A stretch of 64,000 bases of DNA from NCBI RefSeq assembly GCF_013001025.1, contig NZ_CP053021.1, positions 4,409,001-4,473,000 on the forward strand. Direction: 5' to 3'. This DNA comes from Sphingobium yanoikuyae. Its GTDB lineage: Bacteria; Pseudomonadota; Alphaproteobacteria; Sphingomonadales; Sphingomonadaceae. How positions within the stretch are numbered: position 1 is the first letter of the stretch; every line of letters begins with the position of its first letter. A program made the translations under genes and the position numbers. Below, piece after piece: positions 1 through 9,718 of this stretch. The notes below the pieces were generated by a model that was given only the letters and a program-made list of their open reading frames with translations, was not told the DNA's origin and made no database searches.

Positions 1-1
1 A

Positions 2-397
2 GGGGCGCGGCTGTATCCGGGGCGGTGGAACACGCCCGCCAGCCCCATCATCTACACGTCGGAACATTATTCGACGGCGATGCTGGAAAAGCTGGTCCAT
101 GCGGGCAGCGTGCTGCCACCCAACCAGCATCATATCCGCATCACCATCCCCAACGGCATCAGCTATGAAATATTCCAGACCGCCGCGCATCCGGGATGGG
201 ACGGAAAGGATGAGGGACTGTGCAAGGCGTTCGGGCAGGCATGGTATGCGCAGCGGCGCAGCGCCATATTGATCGTGCCGTCCATGCCCGCGCGGGTGGA
301 GCGCAATATCCTGATCAACCCGCTGCACCCCGACGCTGCCGGGATCGCCCATGACCTGCCGGAACCGGTATGGTGGGATGATCGACTGTACGGGTGA
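2..397 (+). CDS. RES-domain protein, C-terminal part (toxin of a Xre/RES-type system)
   Basis: The reading frame is open from the first bases of the window, so the gene starts upstream. The visible 131 residues begin with RLYPGRWNTP, followed by IIYTSEHYSTAMLEKL and a C-terminal WDDRLYG. The GRW-N-x-P and Y-T-S-E pattern is that of RES domains, whose characterised members are toxins that consume NAD+ and are paired with an upstream Xre-like antitoxin. The antitoxin would lie before base 1 and cannot be checked. The family assignment rests on motif recognition; toxin activity is inferred from family knowledge. Confidence 0.75.
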   Translation, partial: GARLYPGRWNTPASPIIYTSEHYSTAMLEKLVHAGSVLPPNQHHIRITIPNGISYEIFQTAAHPGWDGKDEGLCKAFGQAWYAQRRSAILIVPSMPARVERNILINPLHPDAAGIAHDLPEPVWWDDRLYG

Positions 398-654
398 TGG
401 GCGATCCTGACAGGTCGTGTTCGCGCTTGACCTGCCAGAATCCACTACTCCTTAAAAAAGAATGGAATGCAGCGCAAGCGGACGACTTCAGTCATATGCA
501 GATATGTCCCGTTCATACGCGATGGCCGAAAGACGATGCCAAGGCGACCTAGTGACGTATCTGCATCGGAGCTCCGAGGGTCTCCCTGTATCGCTTTCAC
601 TCTCAAGTGTAGCAAGGCATCGTCAGGAAAAATTGAGCGGTTCACGGAGGTATC

Positions 655-2058
655 ATGACGACGCGCCATTTTCTTGCAGTTTCTGCTACGCCCATTTTCT
701 TCATTATATCATATGGCGCTGCGCTGTGTCAGTCTCCTCCCCCCTTGCAAGAGACTGCGACCACATCAGAGGGGTTGCGCCTTTCCCGTACATCTGGCGG
801 CTCAGTTCATGGCGCCACGGTAGACCATAGCCTCGCCTGCATTGACACACAGGCTATTGTCGCAACATTTCCGATTAAAAACTGCCTGAAGGTGGAGCAG
901 ACTTATGGGGGGTCGGCTGCATCCGGTATTCGCCAGGCAATTGAAGGATATTCAATTCTCCAAAAACCTACAGCACCATCAAATAAGCTACGATTCTATG
1001 TCGGGGGTTCTTTTACCGCAGAAGCAATTGCAGGGGATGGAGGATTTTCAACATCAATCAGCGATGACGCTAGCGCCGGAGCAACGAGCATCCGTGTGAC
1101 GGATGTGTCAGGCATCGGCAAGGGCGACATGTTGACGATCGCTCTGATCGACAGCGTTTCAGGCACCGCATATCAGCAAGTTGTAGCGGACGGGATACGC
1201 GGGAGTATCATTCAATTTTCTCCGCCACTTACCCGTCCCGCAACTGAAGGAGCCACTGTCATTATCAGCAGAGGAGAGTTGCAGGGCGCAATCGCCCAGG
1301 GGGTCAACAGAAACAAAAGCCGACACATGGATGCCGTAATAGGTATTGAATCGAACATAACGGTCGAGGCTGGCGCAGCCCCACGCATCAAAATCTGGAA
1401 CAGTAATGTAAACAACGCAGACGATCGGGCCGCCGGTCTTCAATGGGATGCCGCGATCGGCCTGTCCTCATCTTCACCCCAGATTCACAGTCGTACAGGA
1501 ATTTTATTTTCTCCCTATGGCGGCTATTTTCCTGTCGAACGCAATGGCACGTTGATTGGTGCTTATTCCGGCGCTCAGGGCACACAATATAGTATTTCGC
1601 GTGGGATAGATTTTTCGGGCGTAGAGATCACCGGCAGCGCCTTCGCTGCACAGGTCAACACGGCGGAAGGCATCGCCCCCAGCACACCACAGCCCGGCTT
1701 TGCCATTCAAGGCAATCTGAGCGGTGGAGCAGCTGAAATAAATCTGGTCAATACCTATGAAAATGCTCCGACAGCGTTGACCGTATTACAAAAGACAGGG
1801 AAAAGCGCGAGTATACCGGTGCTGACATTGAGCGGCGTTGGCGATCTATCTTCCACGGGAATTATGCAGCCGGCACAAGGTGTGAAGCTTCCTTCCGCCA
1901 AAGTAGCCGAGTTGCCGACATGCCAATCTGAACGGTCGGGCCTGATGTTCTTTGCTGTCGATGCTGCAGATAATCCGACGTATCGCGCCATAGCCGCGAG
2001 CGGTGGAACAACCCGTGTAAATGTGACATGTGACGGCAAGAATTGGCGATATATGTGA
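655..2058 (+). CDS. Secreted phage-tail-fibre-like hypothetical protein
   Basis: A 467-residue protein with a hydrophobic N-terminus ending near ALCQS that resembles a signal peptide. A clear GGAGG lies 5 bases before the ATG. The body is rich in Gly, Ser, Ala and Thr. It contains a segment of the form AGATSIRVTDVSGIGKGD and a C-terminus (GVKLPSAKVAELPTC ... SGLMFFAVDA ... NPTY ... VTCDGKNW) that resembles the C-terminal tip of tail-fibre or tailspike-like proteins often annotated as hypothetical. No other phage gene is nearby. It could be a surface or polysaccharide-interacting protein next to the capsule locus. The function is unknown. The surrounding DNA is less GC-rich than the core genes. 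Confidence 0.6.
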   Translation: MTTRHFLAVSATPIFFIISYGAALCQSPPPLQETATTSEGLRLSRTSGGSVHGATVDHSLACIDTQAIVATFPIKNCLKVEQTYGGSAASGIRQAIEGYSILQKPTAPSNKLRFYVGGSFTAEAIAGDGGFSTSISDDASAGATSIRVTDVSGIGKGDMLTIALIDSVSGTAYQQVVADGIRGSIIQFSPPLTRPATEGATVIISRGELQGAIAQGVNRNKSRHMDAVIGIESNITVEAGAAPRIKIWNSNVNNADDRAAGLQWDAAIGLSSSSPQIHSRTGILFSPYGGYFPVERNGTLIGAYSGAQGTQYSISRGIDFSGVEITGSAFAAQVNTAEGIAPSTPQPGFAIQGNLSGGAAEINLVNTYENAPTALTVLQKTGKSASIPVLTLSGVGDLSSTGIMQPAQGVKLPSAKVAELPTCQSERSGLMFFAVDAADNPTYRAIAASGGTTRVNVTCDGKNWRYM

Positions 2059-2212
2059 TGTCAACACGCGATTGGCTTAAGCCTGAGTATAAGCAAAAAT
2101 CACATATCGCTGAAAGCATAACCAAAGAGAATTTACATATGTAATTATCTATCAATATTATTCCGATTTTTCATATGGAAGAAATTTACGCAAATATTCC
2201 ATTATGCTCTTA

Positions 2213-3117
2213 GAGTCCGTTTGGAAAATCAGGGATGAGCGTTTCGGCGTAGTAGGTTTCCACCCATGGCGACGAGGATCATCGCCTGTGAGACGTCGAT
2301 GCGCTTTTCGTAGTCGCGGACCAGACGGCGCCATCGGGTCATCCATCCGAAGGTGCGTTCGACGACCCAGCGGCGCGGAAGCACCTTGAAGCCCTGCTGG
2401 CGATCGCTTCGACGGATGACCTCCACGACAAAGTCGAGGTAGCTGGCCTTGTCCATGAGCTTGAGGCGATCATAGGCGCCATCGGCAAAGAGATGCTTCA
2501 CCCACGGCCAGCGCTTGCGGATGCCATCGAGGATCGCCTGAGCGCCTGCACTATCGGAGATATCGGCGGTAGTGAGGTTGACCATCAGCAAGCGTCCATC
2601 GGTGTCGACTGCGATATGCCGCTTGCGACCGACGATCTTCTTGCCTGCGTCAAAACCGCGCTTTTCTGCGGAAGGCGCCTTGACCGACTGGCTGTCGATG
2701 ACCGCCGCACTGGGGCTGGCTTCTCGCCCCTCACGTTCTCGGTCCAACATCAATTCGATGTCGTGGATCGTCTGGAACAGGAACCTGCGTGCCAGCTCCC
2801 GAAACCAGCCATAGACCGTCTGCCAGGCGCCAAAATGGATCGGCAGCATCCGCCAACCACACCCCGATCGCACCAGATAGCGGACCGCGTTGATCACTTC
2901 GCGGAAATCCACCTCGCGGGGACGGCCTCGACGACCCGGCTTGGGCATCAACGGCGCAAGGCGATCCCATTCCTCATCGGTCAGGTCACTGGGATAACGC
3001 TTCGTCTTCTTCGCAATCTGGGCCATCCGCCCCCGGCTCTGCTGCGTCCACATCCAGAGCCTGAATCACGCAGATACGCCTATGACAACCCCTGCCGCCG
3101 ATTTCCCAAACAGCCTC
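2213..3117 (-). mobile_element. IS5-family insertion sequence, 905 bp, with TTA target duplication
   Basis: The ends are imperfect inverted repeats (GAGTCCGTTTGGAAAATC on the left; GAGGCTGTTTGGGAAATC on the complement of the right end, 15 of 18 matching). TTA is duplicated at 2210-2212 and 3118-3120, matching the TNA target used by part of the IS5 family. One transposase gene fills the element. It is inserted in the 3' end of the sulfatase pseudogene. Confidence 0.9.
2229..3053 (-). CDS. IS5-family transposase
   Basis: A 274-residue DDE transposase. The N-terminal YPSDLTDEEWDRLAPLMP and RYLVRSGCGWRMLP are typical of single-ORF IS5 relatives (IS1031-like). The catalytic regions are visible as VIDSQSVK (first Asp), LFADGAYD (second Asp) and VVERTFGWMTRWRRL (Glu in the Y/R/E-type region). 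The frame is intact, so the element may be active. An internal ATG at 3026 (MAQIAKK) is an alternative start. The gene lies wholly between the inverted repeats and is read in the same direction as the broken host gene. Confidence 0.92.
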   Translation of the reverse strand: MWTQQSRGRMAQIAKKTKRYPSDLTDEEWDRLAPLMPKPGRRGRPREVDFREVINAVRYLVRSGCGWRMLPIHFGAWQTVYGWFRELARRFLFQTIHDIELMLDREREGREASPSAAVIDSQSVKAPSAEKRGFDAGKKIVGRKRHIAVDTDGRLLMVNLTTADISDSAGAQAILDGIRKRWPWVKHLFADGAYDRLKLMDKASYLDFVVEVIRRSDRQQGFKVLPRRWVVERTFGWMTRWRRLVRDYEKRIDVSQAMILVAMGGNLLRRNAHP

Positions 3118-3131
3118 TTAAATCGCGGTTC

Positions 3132-4394
3132 GGACACCTCGAAGAACCGTCTGATTTCGGCATGATGGCGGCTTGAAGGCTCAAGAGGGAAGTATGAGCC
3201 TCGGTTTCGGGGGCTGATCTGCTGATTTTCGTCGGTGCGGCGCCTTCACAGGCCGTCTTTGGCGTCACGCGGGCGCAATTCGCCCCTCGAGCCAGGCCAG
3301 GCGCTGGAAGTTATAGGCAAGGTTGGTCATGCCGATCTTGATACGGGCACGAGCAATGCCGATGGTGCGCACCACCAGACCCATGCGGTGCTTTTGCCCG
3401 GCAAAGACGTGCTCGACGGCGGAGCGGACCGCGGACCGCTTGGCATTGGCGCGTGCAATACGCTCAGGCATCGCTCGGCGGTGCGGCTTGCGCTGGTGGA
3501 TGTGGCTGGTGAACATGCCTGTGGCGAGGAAGGCCTCGTTCTTCTTCGAGCGGTAGGCCGTATCGGCCCATACGCCCGAAGCCGTGTTGCCCCGGCTGAT
3601 CAGCGTCGGCAATCGCGCGCCGTCGTGGGCATTGGCAGCGCTGGCATCCCAGGTGCGGATCAGGCCATGCGCCCGGTCGATGCCGATATGGTTCTTGTAG
3701 CCGAACATCGGGATGGCCAGATCGACCGGCTTAAAGGCCTTGGGGTCCGCGCCTTCCTTCACCTTGGCCTTGGCGTACTTCACGCTCCAGCGGGCATCGC
3801 GATCCTTTTGCCGGATCTTCGCAGGGTTATTCTGCCAGCGCTCGGGTATCCGGCCCTCCTTGATGGCCGCCTTCTCCTCCTCGGTGTTCCGCTGCTTCGG
3901 GGCGGGTACAACGGTGGCATCGATGATCTGCCCGCCCATGGCGAGGTAGCCCCGGTCCGTGAGGGCGGCATCGAAGCGGGCAAAGAGCCTGTCGATGGCC
4001 CTGGCCTTCACCAGACGCTCCCGGAACAGCCACACTGTCGTCGCATCGGGCACCGTGCCATCCAGGCCTAGCCCCAGAAAGCGCTGGAACGAGAGGCGGT
4101 CCTTGATCTGAAACTCGGTCGCTTCGTCAGAAAGCGAGTAGAGCGCCTGCAGCACGAGGATCTTGAACATGAGGACCGGGTCGAATGGCGGGCGGCCACC
4201 CTTGCCGCGAGGATTACGGCGCAGCGCGGCGACGGCCGCCAGACGCTCCAGCGGATCGCCCGCAGCGCTCAATGCCTCATATCGGTCCGAAAGATCGAAG
4301 AAACCCGGCTGCCCTGCCATCATCGCCTCCGCTATCGCGCAAAGGCAGTGAATCACTTCAGGCCCTCAGGCGCCACGGGTTTTTCGAGGTGTCC
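3132..4394 (-). mobile_element. IS5-family insertion sequence, 1263 bp, with GTTC target duplication
   Basis: The terminal inverted repeats are GGACACCTCGAAGAACCG (left) and GGACACCTCGAAAAACCC (complement of the right end). GTTC is duplicated at 3128-3131 and 4395-4398. Only 7 bp (3121-3127) of host sequence separates its duplication from that of the neighbouring IS5 element. Both lie in the sulfatase pseudogene. Confidence 0.9.
3265..4323 (-). CDS. IS5-family (IS5-group) transposase
   Basis: A 352-residue transposase if started at the tandem ATGs at 4323/4320 (MMAGQPGFFDLSDRYEAL); an in-frame ATG at 4356 would add 11 residues of poor similarity. FKILVLQALYSLSDEATEFQIKDR and QRFLGLGLDGTVPDATTVW are typical of the DUF772/IS5-group N-terminus. 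IDATVVPAPKQRN carries the first catalytic Asp, WADTAYRS the second, and SAVEHVFAGQKHRMGL the Glu region. The frame is intact and the gene is bounded by the inverted repeats. Confidence 0.92.
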   Translation of the reverse strand: MMAGQPGFFDLSDRYEALSAAGDPLERLAAVAALRRNPRGKGGRPPFDPVLMFKILVLQALYSLSDEATEFQIKDRLSFQRFLGLGLDGTVPDATTVWLFRERLVKARAIDRLFARFDAALTDRGYLAMGGQIIDATVVPAPKQRNTEEEKAAIKEGRIPERWQNNPAKIRQKDRDARWSVKYAKAKVKEGADPKAFKPVDLAIPMFGYKNHIGIDRAHGLIRTWDASAANAHDGARLPTLISRGNTASGVWADTAYRSKKNEAFLATGMFTSHIHQRKPHRRAMPERIARANAKRSAVRSAVEHVFAGQKHRMGLVVRTIGIARARIKIGMTNLAYNFQRLAWLEGRIAPA

Positions 4395-6575
4395 GTTCTT
4401 CTGCCAAATTCGTCCATTCTTTTGGATCGGATGGGTGATGGTAAAGTTCTTCGCCACCAGATGCGTAGGTGGAATAACGCCATGGCCCATGGCGTAACGA
4501 ATGATTGCCACGGCCCCAAGTGCTAACCACGGGCCTCCCGTGAAAGCGGCCTTTTTCGATCGCATCAAGCAGACTGCGAGATTCCATCGCAGCTGGCATC
4601 TCCATTCCACAATATGCGAAGATAGTAGGAAAAAGGTCAATCAGGGTAACGGGTTCATCGCAATAGGGTGCGCGATATGTCCCTTGGGCGGCACAATCAG
4701 CATCGGCACGTGGGTCGCTTCTTCCCACAATACGAATTTGCGCCAATGAAGTTTTTCACCGAGGTGAAAGCCCTTGTCGCCCCAAAGCGCGATGATCGTG
4801 TTATCGGCATGTTCGCTACGCTCCAGCGTCTGGACGATCCGGCCAACGATCCAGTCGCAATAGGAAATCGCTGCCAGATAGCCCTGCACAGCATCACGCC
4901 AGACCCCGTTGGAGGTGACCAGTTCATGATCCCTTGGCGATAGTGCCCATGCACGCGCCTGGTCTGGCACATCATCGAGATCGCCGTCCTTGACCAGAGG
5001 CAGCGCGATGCGTTCCTTGTCATACATATCGAAAAACCGCCGCGGCAAATGCCAAGGCAAATGAGGCTTGTAGATCCCGGCGGCGCAAAAAAATGGCTTG
5101 TCCGGTGCGCTCAGCAGGAAATCCGATACCGATTGACAGACCTTCTCATCAGGCATCAGCGCTTCCTGATCGTCAGCGAGAGGCCCCCAGTCGAAATGGT
5201 GATAGAAGGGCGGAACCTCATCAAACTTGCTGAAGTCATGCAGTTTGTTGAGTGGCCTTTCCGTCGGTAAAGGCTCCGCAACACATGATGTAAACTGGTC
5301 CCACAGATGATCGCGTTCTTCCACGCCATTCCAGGCAGCGCGCTTCAAGATATCCCGCCCGGCCGTGGCGTAATCGAACATGCCGTGAAATACCTTGCCC
5401 GCGCCGAAGGTGTGATATCCGGCGGCTTTAAGTAGTTCGATTGCGGTTTGCGGACGCTGGGCTCGCTCCCAAAAATTCTCGTTGTGATAAATGCCGGTGG
5501 TCGACGGCAGGCAAGCTGTGAAGGTCGCCATGCGGCTGGCGTTGCAATAAGGGGCGGCGCAATAGGCCTTCGTAAACAAAGTACCCTGTCCGGCAAGCTT
5601 ATCTATGGCTGGTGTTCTAACGTCGGGATGCCTTCCCAGTGCGCCAATCCAGCTGTTCAGATCGTCAGCCACGATCATCAGGATATTCGGCCGCTTGTCT
5701 TTCTGCCTGATCATATTCACGACCGGCTTTGAGATAGTCGAACTCTGCGTAGGCCATTTTGAAATATCCAGGCCAGACAATTGCTTGAAACATTCCATGT
5801 CGGCTGCAACAAAATTCGCGACATGCTCCAGATCTTCAGCGTCAGCCCCTTTGGCTCCAGGCGTTGCATAACGGCCATGCTCCCGCTTTGGCCCAGTGTC
5901 AGGAAACGGTGAAATCCCAAGAAAAAGACGAATATGCTCCAGTGTGGCTGCATGATCGTCGCGCAGATCCTCTGCGCGCAGAAATAACAGTTGTTGGCGT
6001 GAAAATAACCGCAATGCGGCGGTGACCTGCTGTCCGTAAAGGCCACGTTCCAAGTAGGAGAATACGCGCCAAGCAGGTGCGTTTCGTGGCAGGTCGCGTA
6101 ACCTTTCACGCCCATCACGGATCGCCTGCCTGAAATCGAGATGCTCATCATTCCGCGCAAATTCCATAGCCCAGTGCGACAAAGCTCGTTCGAAGGGATC
6201 ACGGAACAGGAAAATCAGTTTGGCATCGGGATTATACGCCGCGATCCGGTCAAGCGCGTCGGGCCAGAACTGGTAAATTGGCGTTATATCGTAGCGCAGT
6301 CTCCCATTCGCCGGTCCGGCAAAATGGTCATGCAACCGCTCATAATCGGGCTCTGCCCAATTGGTCGCCTCATCATCAAAGAAATGGATTTCCTTACGAT
6401 CCGGAGACTGTAGCTCGGGATGCTCCAGAAAATGGGCGTAGAGGCTCGTGGTACCACTCTTTTGCGCGCCACAGACGAATACCGAAACCTTGTCGCATTG
6501 CGTTCCGTCCACGTTGCTATCCTTATACCCACTTCGCCTCGAGGCGGGGTTTGCGCGCCGAAGCATGACAGTCAA

Positions 6576-6918
6576 GTGGCCGCTGCCGGTTTGGCGGATG
6601 ATGCAGCATTATGTACAGGTGTCTGCCAGAACTGACGCCGCATTCTAGGATCTCAGGCATAACCAAGATCCGATTGATGGAGGCTATGGCGACTGAAGGA
6701 TAGAAGCGGAATTGGGTTCTCATATGAGCCCGATCACCCGTAAATTTCTTGACGCCGCTGCCATGATGACATTGTGGTCTATCGCTTGGAATCGTTCGAA
6801 TTGATATCCATCAACAGGATCGGCATTGCCATTCCGTACGCAATGGCAGACTTTATAGCTCCATATTCCGCGTTTAAGATAGTTCATCTTTGCGCCGCAA
6901 CTGAACAGCCGGGGGGTC
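6576..6918. other. Divergent intergenic region (343 bp)
   Basis: This is the gap between the leftward sulfotransferase-sulfatase pseudogene and the rightward phosphohexomutase gene, so promoters for both are expected here. It is more AT-rich than the flanking mutase gene. I see no recognisable small gene, RNA or convincing repeat in it. Confidence 0.4.
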
Positions 6919-8412
6919 ATGACGCAGCATATTTCCATCGCCGACCTGATGGCGCAGTCAGGCGTCGCGTTCGGGACCAGTGGCGCGCGCGGGCTGGTGA
7001 GCGCCATGACGGATCGGGTCTGCTTCGCCTATACCGCCGCCTTCCTGCAACATATGGCCGATATCGGCCAGTTCGCGCCGGGCACCCATGTCGCCATCGC
7101 CGGCGATCTGCGGCCGTCCAGCCCGCGCATCATGGCGGCCTGCGCCGCGGCGGTGCGGCATAGGGGCGGGGTAGTCGATCATTGCGGCTTCGTGCCGTCA
7201 CCTGCCGTGGCCGCCCATGGCTTTGCAAAGGGCATCCCGTCGCTGATGGTAACGGGCAGCCATATCCCCGACGACCGCAACGGCATCAAGTTCAACCGCA
7301 CCGACGGCGAAGTGCTGAAGCCCGACGAAATGGCGATCCGCGCGCAGCATGTGGCCTTGCCCGACCTGTTCGACGATGAAGGCATGTTGAGGGACGCAGC
7401 GTCTGCGCAGCCGGTGGTGGATGTCGCCACCCCCTATATCGCGCGCTATGTCGATGCCTTTGGCGCCGACGCGCTGCGCGGCATGACACTGGGCATCTAC
7501 GAACATTCTGCGGTGGGGCGCGACATATTGGTCGCGCTGGTCACTGCGCTGGGCGGCACGGCCATGTCGCTGGGCCGCGCCGATCGCTTCATCCCGGTCG
7601 ATACCGAGGCGGTCCGGCCAAAGGATCAGGTGCTGGCGCGGCAATGGGCGGCGGAGCTGAAGCTGGACGCGATCTTGTCCACCGACGGGGACAGCGACCG
7701 CCCGCTGCTGGCCGACGAAAACGGCACATGGATGCGTGGCGACGTGCTGGGCATATTGTGCGCGCGGGCGCTGGGCATCGCGGCGATCGCGACGCCAGTC
7801 AGCTGCAACAGCGCGGTCGAACTGTCGGGCCTGTTCAGCGCTGTCGAGCGGACGCGGATCGGGTCGCCCTTCGTCATCGAGGCGATGAACGCGCTGGTCG
7901 ACGAGGGGCAGGGCAGCGTGTGCGGCTATGAAGCCAATGGCGGCTTCCTGCTGGCGACGCCGGTGGTGCTGGACGGGCGGACATTGGGCGCGCTGCCGAC
8001 GCGGGACGCGGTATTGCCGATCCTGTCGGTGCTGGTCGATGCGAAGCGGCGCGGGGTCACGCTGTCGGCGCTTCAGGCGCAATTGCCCGGACGCTATACG
8101 TTCAGCGAGCGGTTGCAGAATTATCCCACGGCACAGAGCCAGGCGCTGATCGCGCATCTGGAGCAGGGGGAAGAGGATGCGATCCTGGCGCGGCTGACGG
8201 CGATGTTTGGCGATCTGGCGGGCGCCGCGGACGGCATCGACCGGACCGACGGGCTTCGCATCCATTTTGCGGGCGGCGACATCATCCATCTGCGGCCGAG
8301 CGGCAATGCGCCGGAGCTGCGCTGCTACACCGAAAGCGACAGTGTTGAGCGGGCAGTGACGCTCAATGGGCAGGCGCTGGCGCTGGTGCGGGATTACAGC
8401 GTGCCGGCCTGA
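6919..8412 (+). CDS. manB: Phosphomannomutase / alpha-phosphohexomutase
   Basis: A 497-residue cytoplasmic alpha-D-phosphohexomutase, which moves phosphate between C6 and C1 of a hexose (mannose-6-P to mannose-1-P, or the glucose equivalent). Visible are the N-terminal FGTSGARGLVSAM, the phosphoserine loop VTGSHIPDDRNGIKF (Ser114), the Mg-binding DGDSDRP (256-262), the sugar-specificity loop region YEANGG, and the C-terminal phosphate-binding RPSGNAPELRCY. It stands at the edge of the polysaccharide locus and pairs in function with manA downstream. YEANGG in place of the more common GEMSGH is a family-level variation, so the substrate (mannose versus glucose) is not certain. Confidence 0.85.
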   Translation: MTQHISIADLMAQSGVAFGTSGARGLVSAMTDRVCFAYTAAFLQHMADIGQFAPGTHVAIAGDLRPSSPRIMAACAAAVRHRGGVVDHCGFVPSPAVAAHGFAKGIPSLMVTGSHIPDDRNGIKFNRTDGEVLKPDEMAIRAQHVALPDLFDDEGMLRDAASAQPVVDVATPYIARYVDAFGADALRGMTLGIYEHSAVGRDILVALVTALGGTAMSLGRADRFIPVDTEAVRPKDQVLARQWAAELKLDAILSTDGDSDRPLLADENGTWMRGDVLGILCARALGIAAIATPVSCNSAVELSGLFSAVERTRIGSPFVIEAMNALVDEGQGSVCGYEANGGFLLATPVVLDGRTLGALPTRDAVLPILSVLVDAKRRGVTLSALQAQLPGRYTFSERLQNYPTAQSQALIAHLEQGEEDAILARLTAMFGDLAGAADGIDRTDGLRIHFAGGDIIHLRPSGNAPELRCYTESDSVERAVTLNGQALALVRDYSVPA

Positions 8413-8434
8413 TGGCAGGCGGGATATGCTGTTA

Positions 8435-8455
8435 GTGAGACAGCGAGTTGGACAG
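8435..8455 (+). repeat. 21-bp exact repeat, copy 1 (intergenic)
   Basis: The 21 bases starting GTGAGACAGCGAGTT, 22 bases after the phosphohexomutase stop, recur exactly at 32005-32025 inside a coding sequence. The meaning is unknown. Confidence 0.7.
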
Positions 8456-8607
8456 ATAGGTATTTTTGACCATCTGTAACATGTTGAGAACCCTTGTATT
8501 TTTTGGATAATTGTGTTCGGTTTGAACGGGGAGTATCCTATTTCCCTTTGTAATCAGCTACTTGCTGCTGATATTTTTGCGTGAAAATGATGTAGTTATT
8601 ATGCGTC

Positions 8608-8627
8608 ATGCCAGCGCAAGCTGGCAT
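8608..8627. repeat. REP-like palindrome (left member)
   Basis: A perfect 8-bp stem with a GCAA loop (ATGCCAGC-GCAA-GCTGGCAT), preceded by CGTC. It resembles sphingomonad REP sequences and faces a second palindrome at 9719-9738 across the IS30 element. Confidence 0.65.
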
Positions 8628-8667
8628 TTCAGTGGGGCTGGCGCGTCATTGCCTGAGATCCCCTGAG

Positions 8668-9713
8668 TTCACGGAACAAGTGCAACACCTGCTAGGATGG
8701 TGTTGCGATGGGAGACGATTACGGCCAGCACAGCCTTGAGGAGCGGATCGAGATATACCGGCTGCATGCAGCCGGTATATCTCGACGGTCAATCGCGGTG
8801 CATCTGGGCCGCTCAGCGTCCACGATCAGCCGAGAATTGCGGCGGAACAGTGTGAAGACCAAGGTCTGGCCCGGCGGCTATGAACCTGTTCGCGCCCAGC
8901 AACTGGCTCAGCGACGAAGGCGGTGGGACTGTTGCTTCAAGTTGGAACGCCAACCGGGCCTGCGCGACCGAGTGAGAGACGGCCTTGCGATGGGATGGTC
9001 CCCCGAACAGATCGCCGGCCGATTGGCGCGCGAACATGGTCGCACCCTCATCAGTCATGAGGCAATATACCGCTTCATCTATCATCGTGTCGCGCAGAAA
9101 GATTACTGGCATCGCCTGCTGCCCCGCGCCAAGCACCGGCGAGGTCGCTACGCCCGTCAAGGCGGCAGCATGGTCGATATCATCAAGAACCGCCGGTCTT
9201 TGCGGGAACGGCCCGCCCAGGCTGACGACCGCGCGAGCCCGGGGCATTGGGAGGCAGACTTCATGCTCTTTGCCCAATATGGCCAATCTATCCTCGTCGC
9301 CCACGAACGAACCTCACGCTTCACCCTCATCCATCGACTGCAGGATCGAAAGGCGGAACGAACCGCAAATCATCTTGCCGATATGCTGGGATCATTGGCA
9401 CCGGCCATGCGGCGAACCATCACCTTCGACAACGGCCCGGAATTTGCCCTGCATCACAAACTCGCAGCCCAGATCGATATTCAAACCTTCTTCTGCGACG
9501 TTCGCGCTCCATGGCAAAAAGGCGGCATCGAGAATGCTATCGGCCGATTGCGACGAAACCTCCCCCGCAAAACCAACCTTGATGCAACCGATCAGGCCAT
9601 CATCATCAATGCACTCCAGCGCTACAATCATACACCTCGCAAATGTCTCGACTTCCAAACACCTGCTGAGGCATTCTCTCGACATCAATCACATGTTGCA
9701 CTTCAAACGTGAA
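8668..9713 (+). mobile_element. IS30-family insertion sequence
   Basis: Inverted ends: TTCACGGAACAAGTGCAACA at 8668 and, on the complement of the right end, TTCACGTTTGAAGTGCAACA. They share TTCACG and AAGTGCAACA. The transposase stop codon lies inside the right repeat. The target duplication is not clear. The element sits between two REP-like palindromes. Confidence 0.85.
8708..9712 (+). CDS. IS30-family transposase
   Basis: A 334-residue transposase. The N-terminal helix-turn-helix (LEERIEIYRLHAAGISRRSI, then HLGRSASTISRELRRN) is diagnostic of IS30. WSPEQIAGRLAREH and ISHEAIYRFIYH follow. The integrase-like DDE core shows GHWEADFM (first Asp), ITFDNGPEF (second Asp) and APWQKGGIENAIGRLRRNLP (Glu). 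The frame is intact. Confidence 0.94.
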   Translation: MGDDYGQHSLEERIEIYRLHAAGISRRSIAVHLGRSASTISRELRRNSVKTKVWPGGYEPVRAQQLAQRRRRWDCCFKLERQPGLRDRVRDGLAMGWSPEQIAGRLAREHGRTLISHEAIYRFIYHRVAQKDYWHRLLPRAKHRRGRYARQGGSMVDIIKNRRSLRERPAQADDRASPGHWEADFMLFAQYGQSILVAHERTSRFTLIHRLQDRKAERTANHLADMLGSLAPAMRRTITFDNGPEFALHHKLAAQIDIQTFFCDVRAPWQKGGIENAIGRLRRNLPRKTNLDATDQAIIINALQRYNHTPRKCLDFQTPAEAFSRHQSHVALQT

Positions 9714-9718
9714 TCTAC

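Larger units (their letters stand above)
2158..6575 (-). pseudogene. Sulfotransferase-sulfatase fusion gene, broken by a frameshift and two IS insertions
   Basis: Residues ~30-270 form a PAPS-dependent sulfotransferase domain (CGAQKSGTTSLYAHFLEHP loop, then FLFRDPFERALSHW). Residues from ~295 form an iduronate-2-sulfatase-like domain (RPNILMIVADDLNSW, and CNASR with Cys344 as the predicted formylglycine). The frame stops at 4641 after MLIVPPKG. The continuing sulfatase sequence (CDEPVTLIDLFPT) is in another frame down to 4395, which indicates a single-base frameshift near 4655-4680. It is then cut by one IS at the GTTC duplication and a second at TTA. Removing both and one copy of each duplication gives WTNLAEE-PRFK-SIMEYLRKFLPYEKSE-stop, ending at 2158. 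The usual metal-site GDHG reads GDKG, perhaps further decay. The sulfotransferase half is uninterrupted and could still be made. No strong ribosome site is seen at 6575. Confidence 0.85.

Noticed and set aside
655..2058. Prophage call from the tail-fibre-like protein
   Set aside because: No capsid, terminase, portal, lysis or phage-regulator genes are in the neighbourhood.
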